Translations under genes and position numbers: made by a program
Shown: piece by piece, positions 33,634 through 42,682 of the stretch
Layout of the letters: each line of letters starts with the position of its first letter
Position numbering within the stretch: position 1 is the stretch's first letter
The notes under the pieces: generated by a model
What the model saw: only the letters and a program-made list of their open reading frames with translations
The model's database searches: none
Told to the model about the DNA's origin: nothing
Source of the DNA: Imperialibacter sp. EC-SDR9
Lineage (GTDB): Bacteria > Bacteroidota > Bacteroidia > Cytophagales > Cyclobacteriaceae
Direction of reading: 5' to 3'
Assembly (NCBI RefSeq): GCF_902498805.1
Contig: NZ_LR701637.1
Location: 62,001-126,000, forward strand
Length of the DNA: 64,000 nucleotides

Positions 33634-35187
33634 GTGAGCAATGAATTAATAATAAATTCGACTCCACAGGGATCCCGGATTGCCTTACTAAGAGACAAGC
33701 GATTGGTAGAGTATCATCAGGAAAGTGATGATCATCAATTTAATGTTGGAGATATATATTTAGGCACTGTAAAGAAAATCGTACAGGGCCTAAATGCTGC
33801 TTTTATTGATGTCGGCTACGAGAAAGATGCATTTTTGCACTATCTCGATTTAGGCCCGCAAGTGCAGTCGTTGAATAAGTTCACACGGCTTGTGCTTACA
33901 AACAAAAATATAAGCCACAAACTGGCAGGCTTTAAACCCGAAAAAGATATTGATAAGCTTGGCAAAATCAGCCAGGTACTTACCAAGGGTCAAAAGATAC
34001 TTGTACAGGTTGTAAAGGAACCAATCTCCACAAAGGGCCCCCGGCTTTCTTGTGAATTGTCCCTTGCGGGACGGTACTTAGTTCTTGTACCATTCTCAAA
34101 TACTGTCAATGTTTCCAAGAAAATTGACAGCAGCGATGAGCGCAAACGACTTGTTCGTTTGGTATCGTCTATTAAATCCGAAAACTTTGGTGTTATCATC
34201 AGGACTGTCGCTCAGGGCAAAGATGTTGCTGAGCTCGACAAGGACTTAAGAAACCTTGTTTCCATTTGGGAGGAAGGGATGAAAAACCTGAAGACAGCCC
34301 AATCGAAGGACAAGATCATCGGCGAAATGAGCCGGACAAACTCTATTCTGAGAGATGTCCTCAACGAGTCGTTCGATGCTATCCACATCGATGACAAAAA
34401 GACCTTTGCAGATGTCCGTGCCTACGTTAACAAGATAGCTCCCGACAAAGAAAAAATCCTCAGACAATACACCGGTAAGGTTAAAATATTTGAGCATTTC
34501 CACGTAGAAAAACAGCTCAAGATGTCATTTGGCCGTTCCGTAAGTGTAGCCGGAGGAGGCTATTTAATCATCGAGCATACAGAAGCGCTTCATGTAATTG
34601 ACGTTAACAGCGGCAACAAGTCGAACGCCGAAGAGGATCAGGAGTCAACCGCTCTGCGGGTAAACATGGACGCAGCGTCGGAAATCGCCAGGCAACTTCG
34701 CCTGAGAGACATGGGCGGTATCATCGTGATAGATTTCATTGACCTCAAAAAGCAGGATAACCGGAAGAAGGTTTATGAGAGGATGAAGCAGGAGATGAGC
34801 ACCGATCGCTCCAAGTATACAGTGCTTCCCCTATCAAAGTTTGGGCTGATGCAAATTACCCGGCAGCGGGTAAGGCCGGAGATGAATATCAGCACGAGAG
34901 AGGTTTGTCCTACGTGTAATGGTACCGGCAAAATCACGGCGTCAGTAATAGTGGCCGATCAGATTGAGAAAAACATAGAACACATTTTTGGCAAGCAAAA
35001 CGAGAAGAAGCTAACCATTAGCCTTCATCCGTATCTTTATGCCTATTTCACCAAAGGGATTTACTCCAAGAGAGTACAGTGGTTCATGAAGTACTACAAG
35101 TGGGTTCACCTGATCGAGGACTCCTCACTAGGCCTGACGGATTTCCACTTTGTTAATTCTACAGGAGAAGAAATAGAGCTGGTTTAA
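33634..35187 (+). CDS. rng: Ribonuclease G / E family endoribonuclease
   Basis: A 517-residue endoribonuclease starting with GTG (an ATG 7 bases on is out of frame). The S1 domain lies at about 38-120 (VGDIYLGTVKKIV; FIDVGYEKDAFLH). Catalytic magnesium-binding Asp323 (HVIDVNSGN) and Asp367 (IVIDFIDL) are present, and the zinc-link cysteines Cys425 and Cys428 in CPTCNGTG support dimer formation. It lacks the long C-terminal scaffold of RNase E. RNase G matures 16S rRNA 5' ends and degrades mRNA. Its 3' end overlaps the convergent outer-membrane protein gene by 4 bases. Confidence 0.96.
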   Translation: MSNELIINSTPQGSRIALLRDKRLVEYHQESDDHQFNVGDIYLGTVKKIVQGLNAAFIDVGYEKDAFLHYLDLGPQVQSLNKFTRLVLTNKNISHKLAGFKPEKDIDKLGKISQVLTKGQKILVQVVKEPISTKGPRLSCELSLAGRYLVLVPFSNTVNVSKKIDSSDERKRLVRLVSSIKSENFGVIIRTVAQGKDVAELDKDLRNLVSIWEEGMKNLKTAQSKDKIIGEMSRTNSILRDVLNESFDAIHIDDKKTFADVRAYVNKIAPDKEKILRQYTGKVKIFEHFHVEKQLKMSFGRSVSVAGGGYLIIEHTEALHVIDVNSGNKSNAEEDQESTALRVNMDAASEIARQLRLRDMGGIIVIDFIDLKKQDNRKKVYERMKQEMSTDRSKYTVLPLSKFGLMQITRQRVRPEMNISTREVCPTCNGTGKITASVIVADQIEKNIEHIFGKQNEKKLTISLHPYLYAYFTKGIYSKRVQWFMKYYKWVHLIEDSSLGLTDFHFVNSTGEEIELV

Positions 35188-35825
35188 AACTTTAAACCGA
35201 GCTCCAATTGGAAGTAATCGCTCTTGACAATAGGTTTTGCGTCAAGAGCGATTGTTTTTGAGGCCATATTGGTCAGGCCCCGGTTGTAGCTCAAGCCCCC
35301 AAACACAATAGTGGATATTCCAAGTTCCACTTCTGTACCAACCCCAAGCACTGCCGACGCATCCACTGGCAAAAACTTCTCTATGAATACATAGTCATTG
35401 TTTTCAGGCGAGTCAAATATCTTGACGTCGATCATGGCACCCACATGAAAATATATTCTGCTGCCAGGCAGGTAGTCATCCGTATAGAGTTTTAGCAATG
35501 CGGGAATCTGGAGATACTGTATTTTATACTCTTCGGTGGCGTTGGTATATGATCCGCCGTTTTCTCCGGCAAAATTGATCCCAACACTTTTTGGCGCAAA
35601 AGCAAGCCCGGTTGTGAAACTGTAGGTATCTGTGAAGGCAAACTCTGTTACTATACCCAGTACCATTTTGAAGGTTGCCTGCTGTGGCGATAGAATCAAC
35701 GTGTCCGACAAGCTTGATACCCGGTTGATATTGTAAGAGGGGGAAAACCTGAGCCCGATTTTCACCTGAGAAAAGGCAACACCAGAAATGAGACAAAAAA
35801 TAGAAAGGATAAAAATTCTTTTCAT
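35184..35825 (-). CDS. Outer-membrane beta-barrel protein (PorT-like family)
   Basis: A 213-residue protein starting at 35825, giving a signal peptide MKRIFILSIFCLISGVAFSQ; the longer frame to 35966 reads through the upstream region and overlaps gldB. Alternating aromatic/polar strands, and a terminal phenylalanine (LELGLKF), mark an eight-stranded outer-membrane barrel of the OMP_b-brl_2 type. Function beyond the barrel is unknown. It is divergent from gldB, and the shared 122-base region holds both starts. Confidence 0.8.
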   Translation of the reverse strand: MKRIFILSIFCLISGVAFSQVKIGLRFSPSYNINRVSSLSDTLILSPQQATFKMVLGIVTEFAFTDTYSFTTGLAFAPKSVGINFAGENGGSYTNATEEYKIQYLQIPALLKLYTDDYLPGSRIYFHVGAMIDVKIFDSPENNDYVFIEKFLPVDASAVLGVGTEVELGISTIVFGGLSYNRGLTNMASKTIALDAKPIVKSDYFQLELGLKF

Positions 35826-35947
35826 AAATGATCGTTTCTTTACGCAAAGGGGCAAAGTTGCTAGCCTTGCTGAAAAATACTTTAATTCAAGGTATCCCAG
35901 TTTTTTCAAAGAGGGATAATCAATAGTTTTAGTCCAAAGTTGATACG

Positions 35948-36937
35948 ATGAATCGAAATTATGCATTTCTACTCATTTTCTTTGCCTTCGCTGCTTGCGA
36001 AAACAAGGAATGTGAGATCGATCCCGAAATAGCTGCAATACCCATGGAGGTTTCCATTGAAAGGAAGGAAGTTCCGCTATTTGAGTCCACTACTTCTGGT
36101 GAGGTGAGAGCGTTCCTTGAGGGCAATCCGACGTTAGCGGACTATTTTTTGGATGCCAATCAGTATCCGTCCGACAGTGTGCTGGCCAATCAAATGATCA
36201 GGCTAATCCCTCACCTCGACTCTTTGCAAATGGAAGTCGACAGGAAATTTGGAGACATAAGTTGGTTGGAGTCGCAGTATGTTTCTGCTTTTCAACACCT
36301 CAAATATTACTACCCAGCCGCTAAAACACCGAAGGTACAAACCATGGTCACGGGTTTTTACCGGGACATCTATTTTTCGGACAGTCTGCTGGTCATCGGG
36401 CTGGATTTTTTCATCGGAAACGACTCAAAGTACAAACCGGACAATGTACCAGCCTACATTGCCCGCCGTTTTAAGCCGGATTATATAGTTCCAGCTTCGT
36501 TTTTCTTTTTATCCGACTACTACAACAAGGTCGACTACGGGGATAACACGTTACTCAATGAAATGATAACCGCAGGGAAAACCTATTATTTTACGGAGCG
36601 AATGGTGCCGTGCGCACCCGATTCTATTATCATCGGGTTTTCTGAGGAAGAGCTGCGAGAAGTGCACAAGAATGAGGACGTCGTCTGGGCGAATTTTGTG
36701 CAAAACCAGCTGTTGTATGAAACCGAGCCAAAGCTCATCAACAAGTTCATGGGCGAGCGGCCAAATGTGTATGAGATAGGAGAGAAATGTCCCGGCCGTA
36801 TCGGTGCCTGGGTGGGCTGGGAAATTGTGAGGTCTTACATGGAAAACAACCCAAAAGTTACCTTGCAGGAACTCATGGAGGAAGATGATCCGAAGAAGAT
36901 TTTTACCCTATCTAAATACAGGCCGAATCCACACTAG
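35948..36937 (+). CDS. gldB: Gliding motility lipoprotein GldB
   Basis: A 329-residue lipoprotein with lipidated Cys17 (FAFAACENK). GldB signatures are visible: VIGLDFFIGNDS around 143-154, a TLLNEMITAGKTYYF segment in the middle, and CPGRIGAWVGWEIVRSYM followed by TLQELM near the C-terminus. The protein is essential for gliding in Flavobacterium and has a zinc-metallopeptidase-like fold. It stands apart from gldD/gldE (6.7 kb away), as is common. Its stop overlaps the convergent glycosyltransferase by 4 bases. Confidence 0.92.
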   Translation: MNRNYAFLLIFFAFAACENKECEIDPEIAAIPMEVSIERKEVPLFESTTSGEVRAFLEGNPTLADYFLDANQYPSDSVLANQMIRLIPHLDSLQMEVDRKFGDISWLESQYVSAFQHLKYYYPAAKTPKVQTMVTGFYRDIYFSDSLLVIGLDFFIGNDSKYKPDNVPAYIARRFKPDYIVPASFFFLSDYYNKVDYGDNTLLNEMITAGKTYYFTERMVPCAPDSIIIGFSEEELREVHKNEDVVWANFVQNQLLYETEPKLINKFMGERPNVYEIGEKCPGRIGAWVGWEIVRSYMENNPKVTLQELMEEDDPKKIFTLSKYRPNPH

Positions 36938-38094
36938 CGGCTGATGAACGTTAGCCACTTTGGAATCTGTTTGTCAAGAGCATAGCTCTTTTGAGCTAGT
37001 TCCTGGGCATTTTCGCCCATTTTTTTAAGTGTATCATCCGCCTGAAGCGATGCCCAGTTGACATCAAAAAATGATTGGGGATCAAAAGGGCTGTAAACAA
37101 CTCCGCATTTTTTATCTATGATTTCATCACCGATCCATCCGCCGAAATTGCAGAGGATGGGTTTTCCAATTGCCAGAGCATCGAAGTACTTGTTCGGACT
37201 ACCCGTCCATAACTTGTCATATGGCCCAAAAGACAAATAGGCCATTGAAGCACTTTTGAGCACATTTATAGCGGTCGGCTTAGCGGAGTGCGGCAAAAGG
37301 GAAACATTAGAAAGCCCTCTTTCGGCGATCATTTTTTTGAGCAAGGGCTCCTCCGCACCTTCACCCATAATAATGCATCGGAAATTCTTCAAACCTCTTT
37401 TTTGAGCTTCGTCCGCCAAATCAATCAGGTAGCTTAGGTGGTTTGCTTTGCCCAAAGTGCCCATATAGGCGACTGTAAAACTGTCCGTCCGTTCTTTCTC
37501 ATGCGAGGGGGTGTTGGTAAGAGTAAGGTCAGAAAAATTAGTGACGCATATAGTTTTTTTTCCGTAGCCCAGGTCGTTAAAATAGTCCAACATTGCCGGG
37601 CTCATGGCCACAATGCCTTTCGCCGATTGGTAAATGGAGAGCTCCAGGCTCTTTAGGATTCGAATCAATAGCGGACTGCGCAAATACCCCATTTGTACTG
37701 GTACATCAGGCCAAAGGTCGCCGACTTCAAAAAAATAGGGAATACCTCTTGTCCAATGTATCAGTTTCGCCAACATGCCTACGCTTAGTGGCGTGCTGAT
37801 GGCGTAAATGAAGTCTGGTTTTTGCAGTGAGTTTACCTTTCGCAAGGCGAAAAACGAAAACCGCAAAAACGACCAAACCCTCTTGCCGACAGTTAGCTCA
37901 TTAGAATAATGAATAGGAAGGTGGTGAACTGAGTACCCGTTTACTGATATCGTCTTTTTCTCCCCTTTGTTCCAGGTAGTCACTACCTCCACCTCATGCC
38001 CAGCCTCTTTCAAAGCCCTGCATAAGTACCATGAACGAATACCACCGCCCTCTTCAGGTGTTTTGTAGTATTGATGAAGAAGGACAACCCTCAT
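36934..38094 (-). CDS. Glycosyltransferase family 4 (WbuB/WcaI-like)
   Basis: A 386-residue GT-B glycosyltransferase. The N-terminal Rossmann half has HQYYKTPEEGGGIRSW and YAISTPL; the C-terminal half has VAYMGTLGKANHL, the IIMGEGAEE turn and the donor-binding segment ending GSPNKYFDALAIGKPI. The pattern is typical of WbuB-like transferases that add N-acetyl-fucosamine or similar sugars to undecaprenyl-linked glycans. No other polysaccharide genes surround it. It begins 3 bases after the nth stop, so the two may be cotranscribed. Confidence 0.88.
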   Translation of the reverse strand: MRVVLLHQYYKTPEEGGGIRSWYLCRALKEAGHEVEVVTTWNKGEKKTISVNGYSVHHLPIHYSNELTVGKRVWSFLRFSFFALRKVNSLQKPDFIYAISTPLSVGMLAKLIHWTRGIPYFFEVGDLWPDVPVQMGYLRSPLLIRILKSLELSIYQSAKGIVAMSPAMLDYFNDLGYGKKTICVTNFSDLTLTNTPSHEKERTDSFTVAYMGTLGKANHLSYLIDLADEAQKRGLKNFRCIIMGEGAEEPLLKKMIAERGLSNVSLLPHSAKPTAINVLKSASMAYLSFGPYDKLWTGSPNKYFDALAIGKPILCNFGGWIGDEIIDKKCGVVYSPFDPQSFFDVNWASLQADDTLKKMGENAQELAQKSYALDKQIPKWLTFISR

Positions 38095-38097
38095 GGC

Positions 38098-38748
38098 TCA
38101 GCGTTGTTTCAGGGAGCTTTCGTAGTAGCTACAAAAGGAACTGATGGCACAATCCTCGCATTTGGGAGTGCGGGCCAGGCACGTATATCTGCCATGAAGA
38201 ATCAACCAGTGGTGGGCTTTTGGAATGTGTTCTTCAGGAATGTATTTTACAAGCTGTTTCTCTACTTCGAGTGGTGTGTTGGCAGATTTTGTCACTAGCC
38301 CCAGCCGCTTCGATACCCGAAAAACATGGGTGTCTACAGCCATTGTAGGCTGATTGTATATCACCGATGCTATAACGTTAGCAGTTTTTCTCCCCACACC
38401 CGGTAGGGTTTGAAGATCCTCGATTGTACCCGGAACTTCCGAATTGAAAGTTTCCACGAGCTTTTTCCCCAACCCAATCAGGTGCTTGGTCTTGTTATTG
38501 GGGTAAGACACACTTCTGATATAGGGAAAAAGCTCGTCGAAAGTAGTGGCGGCCAGGTGGGCAGGCGTCGGGAAATCCTTGAAAAGAGCAGGCGTTACCA
38601 GATTGATCCTTTTATCTGTGCACTGGGCACTCAGAACCACTGCCACCAGTAACTCGAACGGGGTGCCATAGTGCAACTCCGTTTCTGGCTCTGGGAAGTG
38701 CTCAGTAAAGAAATTTATAAAAGCCTCGTAGCGCTCCTTGCGTGTCAT
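38098..38748 (-). CDS. nth: Endonuclease III
   Basis: A 216-residue DNA glycosylase/AP lyase removing oxidised pyrimidines. The helix-hairpin-helix LPGVGRKTANVI (115-126) carries catalytic Lys121, VDTHVFRV carries Asp139, and the iron-sulfur cysteines are 190, 197, 200 and 206. Length equals the bacterial norm. With mutY, uvrA, recG and ogt it is one of five DNA-repair genes in the window. Confidence 0.96.
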   Translation of the reverse strand: MTRKERYEAFINFFTEHFPEPETELHYGTPFELLVAVVLSAQCTDKRINLVTPALFKDFPTPAHLAATTFDELFPYIRSVSYPNNKTKHLIGLGKKLVETFNSEVPGTIEDLQTLPGVGRKTANVIASVIYNQPTMAVDTHVFRVSKRLGLVTKSANTPLEVEKQLVKYIPEEHIPKAHHWLILHGRYTCLARTPKCEDCAISSFCSYYESSLKQR

Positions 38749-38758
38749 TAGCCTCTCA

Positions 38759-38998
38759 CTATTTAGCGATAGACTGCAAATTTAGTTCTTTGGCTTTATC
38801 AAGGATGTTTTTTACCGAGTTTTCAGAGGGAAAATAGTCGACGCAGCTAAGCTGCTGAGTGATTTCAATCAGCTGAGCAAACTGCTCCTGCACTTCGCTA
38901 TCACATAGCAAGGCACTTTCGATTTCATTATTTTCTATTTCTGAAGTCTCTCCATATACATACCGTATCAGGTCATTTTCTGTAAATGTTTTTGTCAT
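38759..38998 (-). CDS. Small protein overlapping the sigma-factor gene, candidate anti-sigma factor
   Basis: A 79-residue acidic helical protein whose start lies 26 bases inside the 3' end of the ECF sigma gene, a layout typical of sigma/anti-sigma pairs. It starts with FTENDLIRYVYGE, like the N-terminus of short Bacteroidetes anti-sigma factors, but lacks the HxxxCxxC zinc motif and any membrane helix. The role as anti-sigma factor is inferred from position and this N-terminus. nth begins 10 bases after its stop. Confidence 0.6.
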   Translation of the reverse strand: MTKTFTENDLIRYVYGETSEIENNEIESALLCDSEVQEQFAQLIEITQQLSCVDYFPSENSVKNILDKAKELNLQSIAK

Positions 38999-39575
38999 AG
39001 GCTATACTTGTTTGCTGCATTCTCTTTCTGAGATTAATGAGGGCATACCGCATTCTGCCTAGAGCGGTGTTGATACTAACACCCGTTGAATCAGCAATGT
39101 CCTGAAAGCTCATCTGCATGTAGTGACGCATAATCAATACTTCCTTTTGAGCTTCGGGCAATTCCTGTATCAACTGCCTGAGCATTTGATGGGTTTCCAT
39201 CTTAATCTGCTTATTTTCGATCGGGTCTTCAGCAAACTCAAGGGTGTTGAATACCTTCGAGCCATCCTCCATTACTACCACAGGGTAGCGTTTCTCCTTT
39301 CGAAAATAATCTATGGCCAAATTATGGGCTATTCGAAGCATCCATGGCAGAAACTTTCCTTCTTCATTATACCGGCCAGACTTAATCGTCTTAACGGCCT
39401 TTATAAATGAATCCTGCAATAAATCTTCAGCCACATAACGGTCTTTTACAATTAAATAAATCGTTGTATAAACTCTGTTCTTGTGCCTGTTTAACAGTGT
39501 ACTAAAGGCTTCTTCGTCCCCGTTTCTGTACAGCGTTACTAATTGGCTGTCACTAATTTCATTCTTGCTCATCAA
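38973..39575 (-). CDS. ECF-type RNA polymerase sigma-70 factor
   Basis: A 200-residue sigma factor of the extracytoplasmic-function class. Region 2 (about 25-95) includes YVAEDLLQDSFIKA and WMLRIAHNLAIDYFRKEKR. Region 4 (about 135-190) includes EAQKEVLIMRHYMQMSFQDIA and GVSINTALGRMRYA. No region 1.1 or 3 is present. A small putative regulator overlaps its 3' end. A 10-bp direct repeat lies just upstream of the start and could be its own promoter or operator. Confidence 0.95.
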   Translation of the reverse strand: MMSKNEISDSQLVTLYRNGDEEAFSTLLNRHKNRVYTTIYLIVKDRYVAEDLLQDSFIKAVKTIKSGRYNEEGKFLPWMLRIAHNLAIDYFRKEKRYPVVVMEDGSKVFNTLEFAEDPIENKQIKMETHQMLRQLIQELPEAQKEVLIMRHYMQMSFQDIADSTGVSINTALGRMRYALINLRKRMQQTSIAYDKNIYRK

Positions 39576-39587
39576 ACTTCACTTTTA

Positions 39588-39630
39588 GTAACGTAGAGGT
39601 TTATGCCATATTGTAACAGTTAGAGGTTTA
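39588..39630. promoter_or_regulatory. Direct repeat upstream of the ECF sigma gene
   Basis: TAGAGGTTTA occurs at 39594-39603 and 39621-39630, each preceded by GTAAC (39588 and 39613). The two units are 27 bases apart and lie within 60 bases of the sigma-factor start, so they may be a regulatory site. Confidence 0.35.
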
Positions 39631-39818
39631 AAGTGGTTAATTCTATGTGCTTCGTGCACTATTATTTCTATGTTAAGATGTGAATTTTAGTCATTCATTT
39701 CCGCACATAAAAATTTTTTGCACAAAAGTTTTGTATAGATAATAATGTGTGGATAAGCTTCGTTTATCTTGGTTTACCTTAAATGAAACAATTGAACTGC
39801 AATTCACCATTATAGACT

Positions 39819-39826
39819 TAAGTTTG
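39819..39826 (+). promoter_or_regulatory. Candidate -7 element for uvrA
   Basis: TAAGTTTG matches TAnnTTTG and lies 23 bases before the uvrA start. The -33 box is not clear; TTG at 39792 is slightly too far away. Confidence 0.3.
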
Positions 39827-39849
39827 CGTTGTAATACCCCCCGGAATAA

Positions 39850-42675
39850 ATGGAAGTAAGCATATTGAATGACAAGGCAGTAGCCTTTGATGACCTTGAC
39901 CCACGTAAGTATATCATCATAAAGGGTGCCAAAGTAAATAACCTGAAGAATGTTAGCGTCGCCATTCCGAGAAACAAGCTTGTGGTCATCACCGGCCTGT
40001 CCGGCTCCGGGAAGTCTTCTCTGGCATTCGACACTCTTTTTGCGGAGGGGCAAAGAAAATATGTAGAAAGCCTTAGCTCCTATGCCAGACAGTTTTTAGG
40101 TCGGATGGAGAAGCCCGAAGTGGAGTACATAAAAGGAGTTTCCCCGGCGATTGCTATCGAACAAAAGGTAAATACCCGTAATCCAAGGTCGACTGTTGGG
40201 ACAACAACGGAGATTTACGACTACATGAAGCTGTTGTTTGCCAGGATAGGTGTGACCTATTCGCCGGTAAGTGGTGAGGTGGTTCGAAGAGATTCGGTTA
40301 CCGACGTAGTGGACTGGATATATAGTCACAAGGCTGGGGCGAAGCTGGTAATCACTTGCCCGTTGCGTTTGAAAACGGAGAGGAGCCTGGATGATGAATT
40401 TCGGATTTTGCTTAGTAAAGGGTACACCCGATTAGTTCTCGATGGAGAGATACTTCAAATAGAGGATTTGGTGGAGAAAAAAGAGGGCCTCGAAAAACCC
40501 GAGAAACTTGAAATACTTATCGACCGGGCGTCGGCACAGCCCGAAGATGAAGATAACCAGTATAGGCTTTCAGATTCTATACAAACAGCTTTTTTCGAGG
40601 GAGAGGGCACCTGCTATGTGGATGTGATAGGAGTCGGGAGACGTGAATTTTCAGATAAGTTCGAACTTGATGGTATTCGATTTGAAGAGCCGAGTGTTAA
40701 TCTGTTCAGCTTCAATAATCCATACGGAGCCTGTAGAACCTGCGAAGGGTTTGGGAAAATCCTTGGTATCGACGAAGACCTGGTAATTCCAGACAAGAGT
40801 CTGTCTGTGTATGAAGGGGCGGTGGCCCCGTGGCGTGGCGAAACCATGCAAGCCTGGGCACAACCCCTTTTGAAAAACGGAATTAGGTTTGACTACCCCA
40901 TCCACAGACCTGTTAATGAGCTCACGGCCGAACAGTATCAGCTCTTGTGGACTGGCAACAAATACTTTGAAGGCCTTCATGCTTTTTTTAAATACCTGGA
41001 GGGCCAGACTCACAAGATTCAGTACAGGGTGATGCTCAGCAGATACAGAGGCAGAACAGTGTGTCCTGACTGCAGAGGTACCAGGTTGCGAAAAGATGCG
41101 GCCTATGTGAGAATCGATGGCCACTCTATCACTGACCTCGTGCTGATGCCGGTTTCACAGGTGCTGCAGGTTTTGCAGGGCCTTGCACTTTCTGATCACG
41201 ACAGAAAGGTGAGCAAGCGCATATTAACAGAGATAATCAACAGGCTGACTTACCTGGATCAGGTAGGCCTCGGTTATTTGACTCTCAACCGCTTAACCAG
41301 CACACTTTCGGGAGGCGAATTTCAACGAATAAAGCTGGCTACGTCACTCGGCAGTGCACTGGTGGGTTCCATGTATATTCTGGATGAACCGAGCATCGGC
41401 CTGCACCCCAGAGACACCTCAAGGCTTATTGAAGTGCTGCTGACCCTTCGTAATCTGGGCAATTCGGTAATAGTAGTAGAACACGAGGAGGAGGTGATGA
41501 AAGCCGCCGACCAAATCATTGATATTGGGCCTGGGGCTGGCAGCCATGGAGGCGAGCTTGTGTTTCAGGGCGACTGGGCGGAGATACTAACAGAGGAAGT
41601 ATCTCATACGGCTCGCTTTCTGAATGGCAGGGATGTGATTGAGGTACCCAAGAAGAGACGAAAGTGGAATGAGTCGGTATTGATTTCCGGAGCCAGAGAG
41701 AATAACCTCAGGAACGTGAAGATGGAGCTGCCACTTGGCGTGATGACGGTGGTGACTGGGGTCAGCGGCTCAGGCAAGTCTACGCTGGTAAAAAGGATTC
41801 TTTACCCGGCGATAGGGAAGATACTCGGCACTGTGAACGAGGCCACCGGCAAGTTTGATAAGCTCGAAGGAGATTACAAACGGATTACACAGATAGAGTT
41901 CGTAGACCAGAACCCCATCGGCAAGTCGTCACGATCCAATCCTGTGACTTACGTGAAAGCGTACGACGTGATCCGACAACTATTCTCCGAGCAACCGCTT
42001 GCTAAGCAAAGAGGGCTGAAACCTGCTAGCTTCTCTTTCAATGTGGAAGGTGGCCGTTGTGAAACCTGCCAGGGAGAGGGGGAGGTAAAAATTGAAATGC
42101 AGTTCATGGCAGATATTCGCCTGTTATGTGATACTTGCCATGGCAAGCGCTTCAAAGACGAGGTGCTCGAAGTAAAATACAAAGACAAGGACATTGCCGA
42201 GGTGCTTGACTTGACGGTGGAAGAAAGTATAAACTTTTTCTCAGACAAACCGGGAATAATCAACAAAATGAAGCCATTGTTCGAGGTTGGACTTGGCTAC
42301 GTGAAGCTCGGTCAGTCGTCGAACTCACTTTCTGGTGGTGAAGCGCAGCGAGTTAAGCTGGCTTCTTTCATCGGAAAGCGAAATGCTGGCAGCAGCGAGC
42401 ACATTCTCTTCATTTTTGACGAACCCACCACTGGCCTTCACTTTCATGACATCAAAAAACTACTGGATGCTCTCAATGCTTTGGTGAACCAGGGGAATTC
42501 AGTGTTGATTATCGAGCACAACATGGAGATTGTGAAAAATGCCGATTGGATCATAGATATTGGCCCGGAGGGAGGAATTGATGGAGGCATCATTGGCTTC
42601 GCTGGTTTGCCGGAAGACATGGTAAAGCTGAAGGGTAACCACACAGCTCAATATTTGAAGGAAAAGCTTAACTAA
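39850..42675 (+). CDS. uvrA: Excinuclease ABC subunit A
   Basis: A 941-residue DNA damage sensor of nucleotide excision repair. Two ABC ATPase modules: Walker A GLSGSGKSS near residue 50 with signature LSGGEFQRIKLA near 495, and Walker A GVSGSGKST near 640 with LSGGEAQRVKLA near 825. Zinc-binding CRTCEGFG, CPDCRGTRL, CETCQGEGE and CDTCHGKRF pairs are present. Length equals typical UvrA. It acts with UvrB and UvrC, which are not in the window. The next gene starts 7 bases later. Confidence 0.98.
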   Translation: MEVSILNDKAVAFDDLDPRKYIIIKGAKVNNLKNVSVAIPRNKLVVITGLSGSGKSSLAFDTLFAEGQRKYVESLSSYARQFLGRMEKPEVEYIKGVSPAIAIEQKVNTRNPRSTVGTTTEIYDYMKLLFARIGVTYSPVSGEVVRRDSVTDVVDWIYSHKAGAKLVITCPLRLKTERSLDDEFRILLSKGYTRLVLDGEILQIEDLVEKKEGLEKPEKLEILIDRASAQPEDEDNQYRLSDSIQTAFFEGEGTCYVDVIGVGRREFSDKFELDGIRFEEPSVNLFSFNNPYGACRTCEGFGKILGIDEDLVIPDKSLSVYEGAVAPWRGETMQAWAQPLLKNGIRFDYPIHRPVNELTAEQYQLLWTGNKYFEGLHAFFKYLEGQTHKIQYRVMLSRYRGRTVCPDCRGTRLRKDAAYVRIDGHSITDLVLMPVSQVLQVLQGLALSDHDRKVSKRILTEIINRLTYLDQVGLGYLTLNRLTSTLSGGEFQRIKLATSLGSALVGSMYILDEPSIGLHPRDTSRLIEVLLTLRNLGNSVIVVEHEEEVMKAADQIIDIGPGAGSHGGELVFQGDWAEILTEEVSHTARFLNGRDVIEVPKKRRKWNESVLISGARENNLRNVKMELPLGVMTVVTGVSGSGKSTLVKRILYPAIGKILGTVNEATGKFDKLEGDYKRITQIEFVDQNPIGKSSRSNPVTYVKAYDVIRQLFSEQPLAKQRGLKPASFSFNVEGGRCETCQGEGEVKIEMQFMADIRLLCDTCHGKRFKDEVLEVKYKDKDIAEVLDLTVEESINFFSDKPGIINKMKPLFEVGLGYVKLGQSSNSLSGGEAQRVKLASFIGKRNAGSSEHILFIFDEPTTGLHFHDIKKLLDALNALVNQGNSVLIIEHNMEIVKNADWIIDIGPEGGIDGGIIGFAGLPEDMVKLKGNHTAQYLKEKLN

Positions 42676-42682
42676 GAGTCTG

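Noticed and set aside
35826-35966. 47-codon extension of the outer-membrane barrel gene
   Set aside because: It overlaps the start of gldB and pushes the signal peptide away from the N-terminus.
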